DNA of 64,000 bases from an uncultured Paracoccaceae bacterium (lineage in GTDB: Bacteria > Pseudomonadota > Alphaproteobacteria > Rhodobacterales > Rhodobacteraceae): positions 1 to 64,000 of the forward strand of contig CANLND010000017.1 in NCBI GenBank assembly GCA_947492585.1, written 5' to 3'. Shown piece by piece: positions 44,507-54,449 of this stretch. The position numbers were made by a program, and so were the translations under genes. Position 1 is the first letter of the stretch. Every line of letters starts with the position of its first letter. The notes under the pieces were generated by a model that made no database searches, was not told the DNA's origin, and saw only the letters and a list, made by a program, of their open reading frames with translations.

Positions 44507-45826
44507 TTACGTCTCATTCGGATCAAACCGTTTGGGCACCGGACGCCCCGTCAACTGCTCCCAATACGCATCAGCGCGTTTTTCAAACGTCGCCGCCCCG
44601 CGCGCATGACTTTGATAGAACCGCCCCGGCGGCAAATCCGGCGCATACGGCTGATCCACCCAGCCCCGCGGGTCTTTGTGTGGGCTGCGATAGCCCTCAT
44701 GTCCCAGTTTCGCCGCTCCGGCATAATGAGCATCGCGCAAATGCAACGGCACCGATCGTGGGGCCTCATTGGCCACGGCCGCCATCGCCGCGGAAATACC
44801 GGAACAGGCCGAGCCCGATTTGGGCGCGCGCGCCACATGCAACGCCGCATGCGACAGGATAATCTGCGCCTCTGGATAGCCGATCATCTCGACCGCCTGT
44901 GCCGCCGCAACAGCCGTTTGCAGGGCGGTGTTATCCGCAAGACCCACATCCTCGGAGGCCTGGATCATAATCCGACGCGCAATGAATCGTGGATCTTCAC
45001 CGCCGTGAATAAGCCGCGCCAACCAGTATAGCACCGCCTCAGGATCGCCGCCGCGCATCGATTTGATAAAGGCCGAGATCACATCGTAGTGCTGATCCCC
45101 TGATCGGTCATGATTGACCGGCGCCGCCTGATAGACCTCTTCGATCATCGCCTCACTGATCACCACCGGCCCGTCCCCGGCGTGGCCCAGCGCCAAGCTT
45201 TCCAAGGTGGTCAAAGCACGGCGCGCATCCCCCCCCGAGCGCCCGGCAATCAACCGCAACTGCGCAGCGTCCAATGCAATCTCGATCCCCACCTGCGCCA
45301 AATGATCGACACCGCGTCCGATCACTGTCTCCATGGCCTCAATCGAAATCGGCTGCAGTTGTAAAATGGTAGAGCGTGACACCAAAGCTTTGGGTAACGC
45401 GGTATAGGGGTTCTGCGTCGTCGCCCCCATAAAATCAGCCGTGCCGTCTTCGCAAATCGCCAACAGATCATCTGCCTGAGTTGCCGAAAATCGGTGCACC
45501 TCGTCGACAAAAATCAACAGCGGCCGCATTCGCGCTTCATCCGCCAGCTGGCGGATGTCCTTCACACCTGCACGTGTGGCGTGGAGCGGGCGAAACTCTT
45601 TGCTCAACATTTCCCCCACCGCCCGCGCGATTGAGGTCTTACCGACGCCGGGCGGCCCGTACAAAACCACGCTGCCCAATTGATCTGCTGCGATCCGGCG
45701 TTGCAGGATAGACCCCGGCGCCGTCAGCGCGTCTTGACCAATCACCTGATCCAGCGATCGGGGCCGCAACGCGGCCGCCAAAGGCTGGCGACTGTGCCCG
45801 GTGCCCGCGTCAAACAGATCCGTCAT
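44507..45826 (-). CDS. rarA: Replication-associated recombination protein RarA (MgsA)
   Basis: This 439-residue AAA+ ATPase has Walker A YGPPGVGKTS, Walker B LIFVDEVHRFS and the MgsA_C helical domain at the C-terminus with RDAHYAGAAKLGHEGYRSPH. It acts at stalled replication forks. Its ATG overlaps the stop of degQ by four bases, so translation is coupled to the protease gene. Confidence 0.95.
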   Translation of the reverse strand: MTDLFDAGTGHSRQPLAAALRPRSLDQVIGQDALTAPGSILQRRIAADQLGSVVLYGPPGVGKTSIARAVGEMLSKEFRPLHATRAGVKDIRQLADEARMRPLLIFVDEVHRFSATQADDLLAICEDGTADFMGATTQNPYTALPKALVSRSTILQLQPISIEAMETVIGRGVDHLAQVGIEIALDAAQLRLIAGRSGGDARRALTTLESLALGHAGDGPVVISEAMIEEVYQAAPVNHDRSGDQHYDVISAFIKSMRGGDPEAVLYWLARLIHGGEDPRFIARRIMIQASEDVGLADNTALQTAVAAAQAVEMIGYPEAQIILSHAALHVARAPKSGSACSGISAAMAAVANEAPRSVPLHLRDAHYAGAAKLGHEGYRSPHKDPRGWVDQPYAPDLPPGRFYQSHARGAATFEKRADAYWEQLTGRPVPKRFDPNET

Positions 45827-47232
45827 AAGCGAAACCGCAGCGACACCCGCTGCCCGCGTCGCAACAGATCCAGCTGTAACCAACGTTTTTTTTCGGACAA
45901 GGCAACGTCAACGTCCTGTGGACGGGTGATTTCAACTCCGTTGATGCCCAATAAAACATCCGCGCGCTGCACCCCGGCGCGCCCCGCATAGGGTCCCGGA
46001 TCCAGCACCACCACACCTTGTGCATTCAGCGTCATCCCCAACTGATTGATCAACGCGGGATTGATCTGTGCCACTTCCAGCCCCGGTAATAGACTGCGTT
46101 TGCCCAATGTCAGGGGCATTGCAGGCGGCGTGTTTGGCGCCACGATCATCTCTACGTCGATATCCTTGGCGACGCCGTCCCGCACCCGCGTAATGACCGC
46201 GGATTGCCCCAGCCCCGCCACCGTCATCCGAAACACCATCTCGGAGGGTGAATTTACAACCTCACCGTCCACATGGGTAATGACATCCCCAATCACAAAC
46301 CCAGCGGTCACAAAGGGGCTGGCCGGATGCAGATTAGAGACCATCATGCCCTCAATCAGCCCCAAGCCCAAAGACTCTGCCAGATCCGCATCAATTGACT
46401 GACCAGACATCCCAGCCCAAGGGCGCTGAAAGCCTTCGGCGCCTTCGCGCGCTTGACGGACAAATTCACGTACCAGATTGGCCGGAATCGCAAAGCCAAT
46501 GCCGTTGGACCCGCCAGATCGGCTCAAAATTCGGGTATTGATCCCAATCAGATCACCATTCACATCCACCAGCGCGCCACCAGAATTGCCCGGATTGATC
46601 GGTGCATCGGTCTGAATAAAATAACCCAATCCCCCGTCATTGGCACTGCCGCCGGTGCGCGCCAGACCGGAAATGATGCCCGAGCTTACCGTCTGACCGA
46701 CCCCAAATGGATTACCAATAGCCAAGGCCAGTTCGCCCACTTCGACCTGATCACTGTTGCGTAGGGTCAAGAACGGCAAATCGGTCGCTTCGTCCAACTG
46801 CAAAATCGCCAGATCGCTGGCCTGATCCGCCAGGATCACCCGCGCGTTAAATTCGCGCCGATCATTGGTCACCACTTGGATTTCGGAAGCCATGCCAACC
46901 ACATGATAGTTTGACACCACGATGCCATCCTCCGACAGGATCACCCCTGACCCCAACGAATTCTGCACCCGCGGGCGCGGTTTATTAAAACCTCGGAAAA
47001 AATCCTGAAAAAACGGATCATCCATAAACGGGGAACGGGCCTGTGTCTGCGTGATGATTTTGGCATAGATGTTAACCACTGCCGGCGCTGCAGCTTTGAC
47101 CAGAGGCGCAAATCCCAGCGATATTTCGGCCTGCGATTTCGGCACCCGCGTTTCAGCAGAGGCGGCATGCGGCGCAAGCGCGGCGCACAGGAACAGCGCC
47201 ATCAGAATGTTTTGAAAGAAAAGGCGGATCAT
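45823..47232 (-). CDS. degQ: Periplasmic trypsin-like protease, DegP/DegQ (HtrA) family
   Basis: This 469-residue protease has a signal peptide (about 1-26), an S1C trypsin domain with the triad H110 (SNYHVV), D140 (SDLAIL) and S217 (GNSGGAL), and two PDZ domains at about 265-365 and 385-465. It degrades misfolded envelope proteins. The start at 47232 has GGAGAG upstream and starts the signal peptide. It lies 131 bp downstream of the DAHP synthase gene, with a terminator-like hairpin in between. Confidence 0.93.
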   Translation of the reverse strand: MIRLFFQNILMALFLCAALAPHAASAETRVPKSQAEISLGFAPLVKAAAPAVVNIYAKIITQTQARSPFMDDPFFQDFFRGFNKPRPRVQNSLGSGVILSEDGIVVSNYHVVGMASEIQVVTNDRREFNARVILADQASDLAILQLDEATDLPFLTLRNSDQVEVGELALAIGNPFGVGQTVSSGIISGLARTGGSANDGGLGYFIQTDAPINPGNSGGALVDVNGDLIGINTRILSRSGGSNGIGFAIPANLVREFVRQAREGAEGFQRPWAGMSGQSIDADLAESLGLGLIEGMMVSNLHPASPFVTAGFVIGDVITHVDGEVVNSPSEMVFRMTVAGLGQSAVITRVRDGVAKDIDVEMIVAPNTPPAMPLTLGKRSLLPGLEVAQINPALINQLGMTLNAQGVVVLDPGPYAGRAGVQRADVLLGINGVEITRPQDVDVALSEKKRWLQLDLLRRGQRVSLRFRL

Positions 47233-47320
47233 GGGGCTCTCCGTTCTGAAACTGATCCAGATATGCGGAGCGCCGCCAGCAAATGCAAGCACCCTGCCCG
47301 CCGCACGGACAACATGTGTC

Positions 47321-47351
47321 GGGGCTGGCCCGCAACCAGCGCGCCAGCCCC
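47321..47351 (-). terminator. Hairpin after the DAHP synthase gene
   Basis: GGGGCTGG (47321-47328) and CCAGCCCC (47344-47351) form an 8-bp stem 12 bp after the aroG stop on the minus strand. The U tract is absent, so it may be a weak terminator or 3' protecting structure before the degQ promoter. Confidence 0.55.
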
Positions 47352-47363
47352 TGTGTTTGAACG

Positions 47364-48434
47364 TTAGCCTGCCAACCGCGACAACGCGCTTCGACGCTGT
47401 TCGACCGCCTGTGCGAGCGTGCGCAATTCAGTGACGGTATCATCCCAACCGATGCAGCCATCGGTGATCGACTGGCCATAGGTCAAAGGCTCAGCCCCCA
47501 ATTTCTGACTGCCTGCCACCAGATGGCTTTCGATCATCACGCCGGTGATCCGGCTGTCTCCCGCCGCCATCTGACCGTTGACATCTGCCAGAACCTCGGG
47601 CTGTTTCTCGGGATCTTTGCCACTGTTGGCATGGCTGGCGTCGATCATTACCTGCCCGCGAATGCCGTCTTTTTCCGCCATGCGGCAGGCTGCATCCACG
47701 GAATCTGCGTCAAAATTTGTGCCCCCTCCACCGCGTAGAATGATGTGACAATCCGGATTGCCCGCCGTACCCGCAATCGCTGCGCGGCCGTTTCTGGACA
47801 AGGCCATGAAATGGTGTGGACGCGCGGCAGACCGTGCCGCATCAACGGCAATCTGCACGTTCCCACGGGTGCCGTTTTTAAACCCAACAGGGCACGACAG
47901 TCCCGAGGCCATCTCGCGGTGAATCTGGCTTTCCGTGGTCCGTGCACCAATCGCAGCCCACGAGACCAGATCCGAAATGAACTGCGGCACCGAGGCATCC
48001 AGGAACTCGGTCCCAACCGGCAGCCCCATCGCATTGATGTCCAGACACAGGCGGCGCGCCATCGCCAGCCCATCATTGATCCGGAAGCTTTCATCCAGAC
48101 CGGGATCGTTGATCAGACCCTTCCAGCCTCCAATGGTTCGCGGTTTTTCGAAGTAGACCCGCATCACAATTTCCAACTGCCCTGACAGCTCGGCGCGCAG
48201 CGGCAGCAGGCGGCGCGCATACTCCAGTGCCGCCTCGGGATCATGGATGGAACACGGGCCCACAACCACCACCAGCCGGTCGTCGCGGCCATGTAGGATG
48301 TTTTGGATACCGGTCCGGCCGGCCACGACGGTTTCCAGCGCCGGTTCAGTGGCGGGAATGGCCGCAGCCAGTGCATCGGGGGATGTCAGTTCTTGCATTG
48401 CCGTAATTCGCAGATTTGCAGTTTCAGGTGTCAT
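47364..48434 (-). CDS. aroG: 3-deoxy-7-phosphoheptulonate synthase, class I (AroF/G/H type)
   Basis: This 356-residue enzyme condenses phosphoenolpyruvate and erythrose-4-phosphate at the start of the shikimate pathway. It shows family motifs VGPCSIHDPEAALEYA, MRVYFEKPRTIGGWKG, GTRGNVQ region and DASHANSGKDP. Which of the AroF, AroG or AroH feedback classes it belongs to cannot be told by eye; the symbol denotes the family. The leader at 48477-48616 strongly suggests attenuation by phenylalanine, tyrosine and tryptophan supply, so control is at transcription as well as possible allostery. It lies 245 bp downstream of a MATE exporter gene but has its own leader. Confidence 0.93.
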   Translation of the reverse strand: MTPETANLRITAMQELTSPDALAAAIPATEPALETVVAGRTGIQNILHGRDDRLVVVVGPCSIHDPEAALEYARRLLPLRAELSGQLEIVMRVYFEKPRTIGGWKGLINDPGLDESFRINDGLAMARRLCLDINAMGLPVGTEFLDASVPQFISDLVSWAAIGARTTESQIHREMASGLSCPVGFKNGTRGNVQIAVDAARSAARPHHFMALSRNGRAAIAGTAGNPDCHIILRGGGGTNFDADSVDAACRMAEKDGIRGQVMIDASHANSGKDPEKQPEVLADVNGQMAAGDSRITGVMIESHLVAGSQKLGAEPLTYGQSITDGCIGWDDTVTELRTLAQAVEQRRSALSRLAG

Positions 48435-48476
48435 GTCTTTGGTCCTATTTGGGGCGGGACCTCGAAGCTCGGCGAC

Positions 48477-48507
48477 AAAAAAACCGCCTGCAGCTGCGAG
48501 GCGGTTT
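48477..48507 (-). terminator. Attenuator terminator upstream of the DAHP synthase gene
   Basis: Read on the minus strand, AAACCGCCT (48507-48499) and AGGCGGTTT (48489-48481) form a 9-bp stem with a 9-nt loop, followed by a run of seven T (48483-48477). It lies between the aromatic leader ORF and the aroG start, as a rho-independent attenuator should. Confidence 0.85.
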
Positions 48508-48538
48508 AGGGGGATATCTTGGATTTCTGAAAGGTAAT

Positions 48539-48616
48539 TCAGAACGCGCAGACTTCTCCGACCGCCATGTGGCGCGGATAATAAAAGTACCAGAAGGAGG
48601 TAAAGTTGCGTGTCAT
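48539..48616 (-). CDS. Aromatic-rich leader peptide (F/W/Y attenuator)
   Basis: A 25-codon ORF on the minus strand contains the core NFTSFWYFYY: seven aromatic codons (three Phe, one Trp, three Tyr) in nine positions, codons 5-13. The codons just after the aromatic run form a hairpin CGCCA/TGGCG (48574-48563 region). The GGCGGT at 48566-48561 could instead pair with ACCGCC in the 5' arm of the terminator at 48499-48507. This is the standard 1:2, 2:3 and 3:4 arrangement of ribosome-stalling attenuators. No strong ribosome-binding site precedes the ATG at 48616, so the leader start needs confirmation. Confidence 0.75.
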   Translation of the reverse strand: MTRNFTSFWYFYYPRHMAVGEVCAF

Positions 48617-48679
48617 GTGCAGAACGCTAGCGGAGAACGAAACAGCTGTCGAGAGGAAATTCTGCCTTTTTGTTCACCG

Positions 48680-50077
48680 CTAACGACGGGCAAAAAGCAA
48701 AGCGATCTGGCGCGCTTGCCGTTGAAACAGAGGCGCCTTAAGCTGTTGATCTGCCTGGACTTCCATCTCAGACATCACCTTTCGCACCAACACAAGCGCA
48801 CCAATACCAAATACAAGCCCCCCCACGGCCTGCCCGATCAGAACGCCAGGTGCGCCCCACAAAACCGCCCCGCCCCAGACAAAGGGAATCGTGCCCAGCG
48901 TATGACGTCCCCAATTCAACCACGTCGAATAAAACGGATGACCAAGATTGTTGAAACACGCATTCGCCACAAACAGCGCTCCGTTGAAAAAGTAGGCCAG
49001 AGCCAGCGGGCCACAGAACAAAAAGATCAAGGTTTTGGAGTGTCCCGTCGCCGAAAACAGCGCCACGATGTAGGGCCGTAGCACAAACAAAGCGAGCGCC
49101 GCGACGAGCACGACAAGACCCGTAAACAACATAGAATCGTGAAAGGTGCGACGCACGCGATCATGCTGCCCCGCGCCGTAGTTCTGCCCAAGGATAGGCC
49201 CAATGGCACCGGACAAGGCAAACAACGTCCCAAATGCCAAAGGTGTCATTCGCGCGACAATGGCCATGCCCGCAACCGCCTCTTCGCCAAATTCGGCCAT
49301 GGAGCGTGTTACATAAGCCTGCCCCACCGGCGTTGCCAACTGCGTCAGGATCGCAGGCAACGCTATTGCTAGGATGGGGCGCAGATCTGCAAAAAAATCG
49401 CCCAGTACCGGGCGTACCAGCCCGCCGAAATGGCGAAAAATTGGAACAAGTGCGCAGACAGCCATAACCACACGCGCGATGGCACTCGCAATCGCAGCTC
49501 CGGTCAGCTCCCATCCAAATCCAAAGATCAATACAGGATCCAGTGCTGCATTCACCACGCCCCCAATCACCGTGGCCATCATGGCGAGGCGGGCAGCGCC
49601 ATGCGCGCGCAATATCGCTCCTCCCGCCATGCCGAGCAACAGCAACGGTAAGGTGGGAACGATGATCGACAGGTAGTGCACCGCCAGCGCATGGGTTTGC
49701 CCTGCTGCACCAATCAAAGACACCAGCACGTCCAGATTGAGCCACACAAGACAGGCAAACAACGCTGAGAACAACACACCTGCCGCCAAGGTGCTCGACG
49801 CCCGACGCCGCGCCAGATCCGCAGCTCCCTCTCCCAATGCGCGCGCGACTAAAGCCCCTGCAGCGATCGCGACGCCAATGTTAAACGACGTGGTGAAAAA
49901 CAGTATCGCCCCGGCATAGCCAACGGCTGCAGCCAGCTCATCTTTTCCCAGCATCGAAATAAAGATCATATCGATGAAATCGACAGCAAACACCGCCATC
50001 AACCCCACTGAAGAGGTCAGCGACATTACGGCAATATGGCGAAACAGGTTGCCCTGCAGAAATTTGGCCTGATCCAC
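48680..50077 (-). CDS. MATE-family efflux protein
   Basis: This 465-residue protein has about 12 hydrophobic segments in two similar halves, the MATE layout, with the N-half starting FLQGNLFRHIAVMSLTSSVGL and the C-half with AILTQLATPVGQAYVTRSMAEFGEEAVAG. MATE proteins export drugs or metabolites in exchange for Na+ or H+. Its stop is 63 bp upstream of the aromatic leader ORF; no functional link to the aroG gene is shown. Substrate is unknown. Confidence 0.92.
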   Translation of the reverse strand: MDQAKFLQGNLFRHIAVMSLTSSVGLMAVFAVDFIDMIFISMLGKDELAAAVGYAGAILFFTTSFNIGVAIAAGALVARALGEGAADLARRRASSTLAAGVLFSALFACLVWLNLDVLVSLIGAAGQTHALAVHYLSIIVPTLPLLLLGMAGGAILRAHGAARLAMMATVIGGVVNAALDPVLIFGFGWELTGAAIASAIARVVMAVCALVPIFRHFGGLVRPVLGDFFADLRPILAIALPAILTQLATPVGQAYVTRSMAEFGEEAVAGMAIVARMTPLAFGTLFALSGAIGPILGQNYGAGQHDRVRRTFHDSMLFTGLVVLVAALALFVLRPYIVALFSATGHSKTLIFLFCGPLALAYFFNGALFVANACFNNLGHPFYSTWLNWGRHTLGTIPFVWGGAVLWGAPGVLIGQAVGGLVFGIGALVLVRKVMSEMEVQADQQLKAPLFQRQARQIALLFARR

Positions 50078-50164
50078 TGCGATCCCTCATTGATGTTATG
50101 CCCTATGGGGCAACCATCAAGCGTAGAGAGTTTGGATTGAAACTGCCAGAGCGTGACGTCAGGC

Positions 50165-50193
50165 GCGGGTGCCACACCGTGTGGAGCACCCGC
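50165..50193. other. Strong hairpin between the chemoreceptor and MATE genes
   Basis: GCGGGTGC (50165-50172) pairs with GCACCCGC (50186-50193), with an inner CACAC/GTGTG stem. It lies 13 bp after the chemoreceptor stop on the minus strand and lacks a U tract. Confidence 0.55.
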
Positions 50194-50205
50194 AGTTCTA
50201 AACAA

Positions 50206-52602
50206 TCAGAAATCTGTCCACTTTGGATCACTCGCATCTGTTCCCGTCGCCGCCAAAGCAGGCGTATCCGAGGCCGTTTCGTCCCAATCCTGCGCCGTGT
50301 CACCTGATTGCGCTGGGGGCGGCGTCTGCGTTGCGATGGACGCAGGCGTTGCGGCGCTGCCATCGAAATGCGACATCAACTCCCCTAACTTCGCTGCGTC
50401 AGATTTCAAGATGTGGCTCGCAGCTGTCGCCTGCTCCACCATGGCCGCGTTTTGCTGTGTCACCTGATCCAGCTGCGTCATACCGGTGTTGATTTCATGC
50501 AGCCCGGTGGATTGTTCCGACGCACCGGTCGCAATACCAGACACCAATTCAGAAATATTGCCGACCTGATCCAAAATCGCCTGCAAGGCAACGCCCGCTT
50601 TCCCAACAAGATCCACCCCCTGCTCCACCTGTGCGGAGCTGGCGCCAATCAACGTCTTAATCTCCATCGCCGCATCAGATGAACGCTGCGCCAGGGCGCG
50701 CACCTCGCTGGCCACAACCGCGAAACCACGTCCAGCTTCACCCGCGCGCGCGGCTTCGACCCCCGCGTTCAGCGCCAAAAGGTTGGTCTGAAACGCGATG
50801 TCATCAATCACGCTGATAATTTTGGCGATATGTGACGAACTTTGTTCAATCTCGGTCATGGCTGCAACCGCGGACTTTACGATACGCTCGCTGTCCTCAG
50901 CTTCCCCGCGCGCCGAAGATGTTGTATTTTCAACATCTTGGGCGCTGTCCGCAGCCGCCCTGACTGAGGCTGTAAGCTCATCCAAGGCTGCCGCTGTCTC
51001 TTCTAATGTCGCGGCTTGGCTTTCTGTGCGATGCGAAAGATCGTCCGAAGCCAGACTGATTTCCTCGGCACCGTTGCGAATACTGCTTGTGGTCGCCAGA
51101 ACCTGATCAACGATCTGCTGCAGGGTTACGACAGTCTCATTGAAGTCCATGCGAAGCTGCTCATAATCTTCGGGGAACGCATCCACAATTTGCACCGAAA
51201 GATCACCCTGTGCCAATTTCGACAATTGCGTGCTGAGCGTATTGACCACCTCAGTCTGCATCGCATCCCGACCTTCGGCCTTGCGTTGTTCAGCCGCCTG
51301 CATCTTGGACAGTTCGTCCCGAAACACCTCAAGCGCGCGCGCCATATCGCCAACTTCATCGCCGCGTTCTTGGCCTTTGATGTCAACATTGTTGTTGCCT
51401 TGGGCCAAGCCATCCATTGCCGTTGTGATCGGTTTTAGGCCATTGGCGATGTTGGTCCCAATCCAAAGCGACATGATGCTGCCCACGGCAACGGCCACGG
51501 CAATAGCCAAGGGGATAAGAGTGCGCGCCTCTTCGGTAATACTGTGGCTCTCCGCCTTGAGTATTTCGACCTGCGTGCGTTCGGCGTCTTGGATTTCGGT
51601 CATTTGCCGATGGAACGCATCAAAATACACCTTCCCGCGCCCCTGCGCCACAAAGTCGGCCATATCATCCATCGTCTTTGCATCCCCGACCTCACGACGC
51701 AAAGCCAGATCCTCGTCTACGACGTCGGTCCGCCACCCAGAGATGATGGTTTTGATTTCCATCAATCGCTCCAACTGTACAGGTTGGTCGTGGACGGCCG
51801 CCTCCAACTCCACGATGATTTGATCAAACTCTTCGGCGCCGTTCTGATACGGCTCTAAAAAGCTCGGGTCTCCAGCCAAAAGGAACCCGCGCAGCCCGGT
51901 TTCCATGTTCACCGCAGCCGCCAACAAATCTTTGGTCCGGGTGATGGTCATATGCTGCTGCTCGACAGCCGTCATGGAATTGACCAAAGGGGCGACATCC
52001 GCGGTCCCGGCCGATACCAGGGCCTGCGTCATCTGCCGATGCCCCTCAAGACGCCCTTCTTCCTCACGAATGAAACGCGCAATTTCCAAGCGGAAAGCAT
52101 CAAAATACTCTTTCCCCTTCGCTTTCTTCACCAAAGCCGCCATGTCATTCATACTTGGCGCATCGCCGATGTTGCGCCGCAGGGCGACAGCGTCTTTGGC
52201 AACCTCGTTCTGCCAATCGTTCAGCGCCTTCTCGGCCAGCTCCAGTTTCTGAACAAGATCCGGCGAGGCCGAGATCTGCTCTTTCAGCTTCGCGAGAATA
52301 TGCTGCGATTTGGCCTGCCCATCATGGAAGGGCTTCAAATAGCCATCTTGACCAGCCAAAAGATAGCCCCGCAACCCCGCCTCCATATCGACGACAGTGA
52401 CCAGTGCATCCTGGGTCAGTACCAGCGTATCCTGAAGGGTCTCAAGCTTATGTGACGTGCGCGCCATGCGCCCAAGATCAACAACTGTGAACACCCCCAC
52501 AGCAAGGATGAGCAACAGCGGGCAAATCGCCACCATCATAATCTTTGTCTTGGTTCGAATATTGGATAGCGACATGCGCCGGGCCTGGGATTGAACAGTC
52601 AT
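50206..52602 (-). CDS. Methyl-accepting chemotaxis protein with tandem CHASE3-like domains
   Basis: This 798-residue receptor has a first helix at about 22-43, two repeated extracytoplasmic CHASE3-like domains (about 45-190 and 195-340, each with a [12 protein letters not shown] or [12 protein letters not shown] motif), a second helix at about 360-380, HAMP at about 382-435 and a signalling domain at about 500-755. The hairpin tip [20 protein letters not shown] is intact. The C-terminus reads DPKWTDF, matching the xWxxF tether that recruits CheR or CheB. The start at 52602 has GAGGGA upstream. No other chemotaxis genes are in the window. The ligand is unknown. Confidence 0.9.
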   Translation of the reverse strand: MTVQSQARRMSLSNIRTKTKIMMVAICPLLLILAVGVFTVVDLGRMARTSHKLETLQDTLVLTQDALVTVVDMEAGLRGYLLAGQDGYLKPFHDGQAKSQHILAKLKEQISASPDLVQKLELAEKALNDWQNEVAKDAVALRRNIGDAPSMNDMAALVKKAKGKEYFDAFRLEIARFIREEEGRLEGHRQMTQALVSAGTADVAPLVNSMTAVEQQHMTITRTKDLLAAAVNMETGLRGFLLAGDPSFLEPYQNGAEEFDQIIVELEAAVHDQPVQLERLMEIKTIISGWRTDVVDEDLALRREVGDAKTMDDMADFVAQGRGKVYFDAFHRQMTEIQDAERTQVEILKAESHSITEEARTLIPLAIAVAVAVGSIMSLWIGTNIANGLKPITTAMDGLAQGNNNVDIKGQERGDEVGDMARALEVFRDELSKMQAAEQRKAEGRDAMQTEVVNTLSTQLSKLAQGDLSVQIVDAFPEDYEQLRMDFNETVVTLQQIVDQVLATTSSIRNGAEEISLASDDLSHRTESQAATLEETAAALDELTASVRAAADSAQDVENTTSSARGEAEDSERIVKSAVAAMTEIEQSSSHIAKIISVIDDIAFQTNLLALNAGVEAARAGEAGRGFAVVASEVRALAQRSSDAAMEIKTLIGASSAQVEQGVDLVGKAGVALQAILDQVGNISELVSGIATGASEQSTGLHEINTGMTQLDQVTQQNAAMVEQATAASHILKSDAAKLGELMSHFDGSAATPASIATQTPPPAQSGDTAQDWDETASDTPALAATGTDASDPKWTDF

Positions 52603-52695
52603 ACTAGATTCCCTCAAGGAGAGTTACAGCACCAACTGAACAAACAATGGTTGAATTTCTGTTGATTTCGAATTTTCAAAACTATCAACAGGATA

Positions 52696-52727
52696 CAGAA
52701 AACCCCGCCTCAAAAAGAGACGGGGTT
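52696..52727 (-). terminator. Terminator of the alpha operon after rplQ
   Basis: On the minus strand AACCCCGTCTC pairs with GAGGCGGGGTT (arms 52717-52727 and 52701-52711, one G-U pair) around TTTTT, and is followed by TTTTC. It lies 28 bp after the rplQ stop. Confidence 0.8.
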
Positions 52728-52754
52728 CAGGTCAAATCCAATAGGATTCGAATC

Positions 52755-53180
52755 TTATTCTGCGTCAGCAGCCACTTCTTCGGCAGCAACGCGGGCTTTG
52801 TCGCCTGCGCCTTTTGCGTCCACATCACGGTCAACGAATTCGATGATCGCCATAGGAGCCATATCGCCGTAGCGGAAGCCAGCTTTCAGAACGCGCACAT
52901 AGCCGCCTTTACGCTCAGCGTAGCGGGGGCCAAGAGTGTTAAACAGTTTTTCAACATACTGCTCTTGCTTCAGCTTGGACGCGGCCTGACGACGCGCGTG
53001 CAGGTCGCCGCGCTTTGCCAGAGTGATCATCTTTTCGATGATGGGGCGCAGTTCTTTTGCTTTGGGCAGAGTTGTTTTGATTTGCTCGTGCTCAATCAAC
53101 GAGCCAGCCATGTTGGAGAACAGGGCTTTACGGTGCTCAGACGTACGATTGAGACGGCGGTAACCACGTTTATGACGCAT
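52755..53180 (-). CDS. rplQ: 50S ribosomal protein L17
   Basis: This 141-residue protein begins [24 protein letters not shown] and has the L17 core [17 protein letters not shown], essentially invariant in bacteria. It is last in the rpsM-rpsK-rpoA-rplQ operon. An Ala/Glu-rich tail of about 15 residues ([10 protein letters not shown]) extends it beyond the E. coli protein. A terminator follows. Confidence 0.97.
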   Translation of the reverse strand: MRHKRGYRRLNRTSEHRKALFSNMAGSLIEHEQIKTTLPKAKELRPIIEKMITLAKRGDLHARRQAASKLKQEQYVEKLFNTLGPRYAERKGGYVRVLKAGFRYGDMAPMAIIEFVDRDVDAKGAGDKARVAAEEVAADAE

Positions 53181-53293
53181 AGTCTATTCCTTTGATCTTG
53201 CGTTTTTCTTTGTCTGGCCCCCCATGCGTGCGGGGTGCTCTCCTTGGGGCAGATGCCCACGTGTTTCCCCGGCCAACCCCGGGAATTTGTGAA

Positions 53294-53309
53294 GGGGGCC
53301 ATGGCCCCC
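53294..53309. repeat. 16-bp perfect palindrome between rpoA and rplQ
   Basis: GGGGGCCATGGCCCCC is a perfect palindrome 11 bp after the rpoA stop on the minus strand. It could fold as a short hairpin in the rpoA-rplQ transcript. No U tract follows. Confidence 0.5.
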
Positions 53310-53319
53310 CTCGAAAGGT

Positions 53320-54336
53320 TTAGAAGCTGTCTTCGAACTTCTTCGCCAGATCTTCGATGTTGTCCGGCGGCCAGTCCTCAACATCCATGCCAAGGTGCAG
53401 ACCCATGCCCGACAGCACTTCTTTGATCTCGTTCAAAGACTTGCGGCCAAAGTTCGGGGTGCGCAGCATTTCTGCTTCGGTCTTTTGGATCAAATCGCCG
53501 ATATAGACGATGTTGTCGTTCTTCAGGCAGTTTGCCGAACGAACAGACAGTTCCAGCTCGTCCACTTTCTTCAGCAGAAGTGGGTTGAACTCGAGACCAT
53601 CGTCTTCGTCCTGACGGCCAGCTGATTCAGGTTCGTCGAAGTTGACGAAAATCGACAGTTGGTCCTGCAGAATGCGCGCAGCATAGGCCACAGCATCATC
53701 CGGCGTGATCGAACCGTCGGTTTCAACCTTCATGGTCAGCTTGTCATAGTCCAGAACCTGGCCTTCACGTGTAGGCTGCACGTCATAAGACACGCGTTTC
53801 ACAGGTGAATAGATCGCATCAATCGGGATCAGGCCGATAGGTGCGTCTTCGGGCTTGTTCTTGTCAGCAGAGACATAGCCTTTGCCGGTGTTCACGGTCA
53901 GTTCCATGAACAGATCCGCACCATCATCCAGGTGGCAGATCACGTGATCGCGGTTCAGAACCTCGATCCCAGCGGTTTCAGCAATATCACCTGCGGTGAC
54001 AATAGCAGGGCCTTTGGCAGAGATCGAAAGGCGCTTGGGGCCTTCGACTTCCATACGCAAGGACACGCCTTTGAGGTTCAGAATGATGTCGGTGACGTCT
54101 TCACGCACACCCGCCACTGACGAGAACTCGTGCAGGACGTTATCAATTTGAACGCTCGAAATCGCCGCACCTTGCAGCGAGCTCATCAGAACGCGACGCA
54201 AAGCGTTGCCCAGTGTCAAACCAAAGCCGCGCTCCAGCGGTTCAGCAATCACTGTGGCCTGACGTGCGGGGTCATTGCCTGGCTTTACTTCAAGCTGTGT
54301 CGGCTTGATCAGTTCTGCCCAGTTCTTATGGATCAT
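53320..54336 (-). CDS. rpoA: DNA-directed RNA polymerase subunit alpha
   Basis: This 338-residue protein has the N-terminal dimerisation domain (with [20 protein letters not shown]) and C-terminal domain (about 255-325, with [23 protein letters not shown] read in parts and the helix-hairpin-helix [14 protein letters not shown]). It is the alpha subunit of RNA polymerase. The start at 54336 ([12 protein letters not shown]) matches the alphaproteobacterial family. Confidence 0.97.
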   Translation of the reverse strand: MIHKNWAELIKPTQLEVKPGNDPARQATVIAEPLERGFGLTLGNALRRVLMSSLQGAAISSVQIDNVLHEFSSVAGVREDVTDIILNLKGVSLRMEVEGPKRLSISAKGPAIVTAGDIAETAGIEVLNRDHVICHLDDGADLFMELTVNTGKGYVSADKNKPEDAPIGLIPIDAIYSPVKRVSYDVQPTREGQVLDYDKLTMKVETDGSITPDDAVAYAARILQDQLSIFVNFDEPESAGRQDEDDGLEFNPLLLKKVDELELSVRSANCLKNDNIVYIGDLIQKTEAEMLRTPNFGRKSLNEIKEVLSGMGLHLGMDVEDWPPDNIEDLAKKFEDSF

Positions 54337-54406
54337 GCAGTCCCTCCATTCCTGTCCGTCCCCCATGTCCCTAAGGGATCAGACGCCCGAGGTTTATAAA
54401 CACGGA

Positions 54407-54435
54407 CTGGGACCCTGCGCGGTGCAAGGTCCCAG
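54407..54435. other. Hairpin between rpsK and rpoA
   Basis: CTGGGACC (54407-54414) and GGTCCCAG (54428-54435) form an 8-bp stem 14 bp after the rpsK stop. It lies within the operon and may tune rpoA expression relative to ribosomal proteins. Confidence 0.45.
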
Positions 54436-54449
54436 CATAACTTTTAGGC

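Noticed and set aside
43016-45031. Long plus-strand ORF (671 codons) opposite rluC, crcB and rarA
   Set aside because: It is the antisense shadow of three well-supported minus-strand genes and is rich in Arg, His and Pro, as expected of such shadows in GC-rich coding DNA.
53294-53309. Palindrome between rpoA and rplQ as a regulator site
   Set aside because: It lies within a ribosomal operon between adjacent genes and is more plausibly an RNA hairpin.
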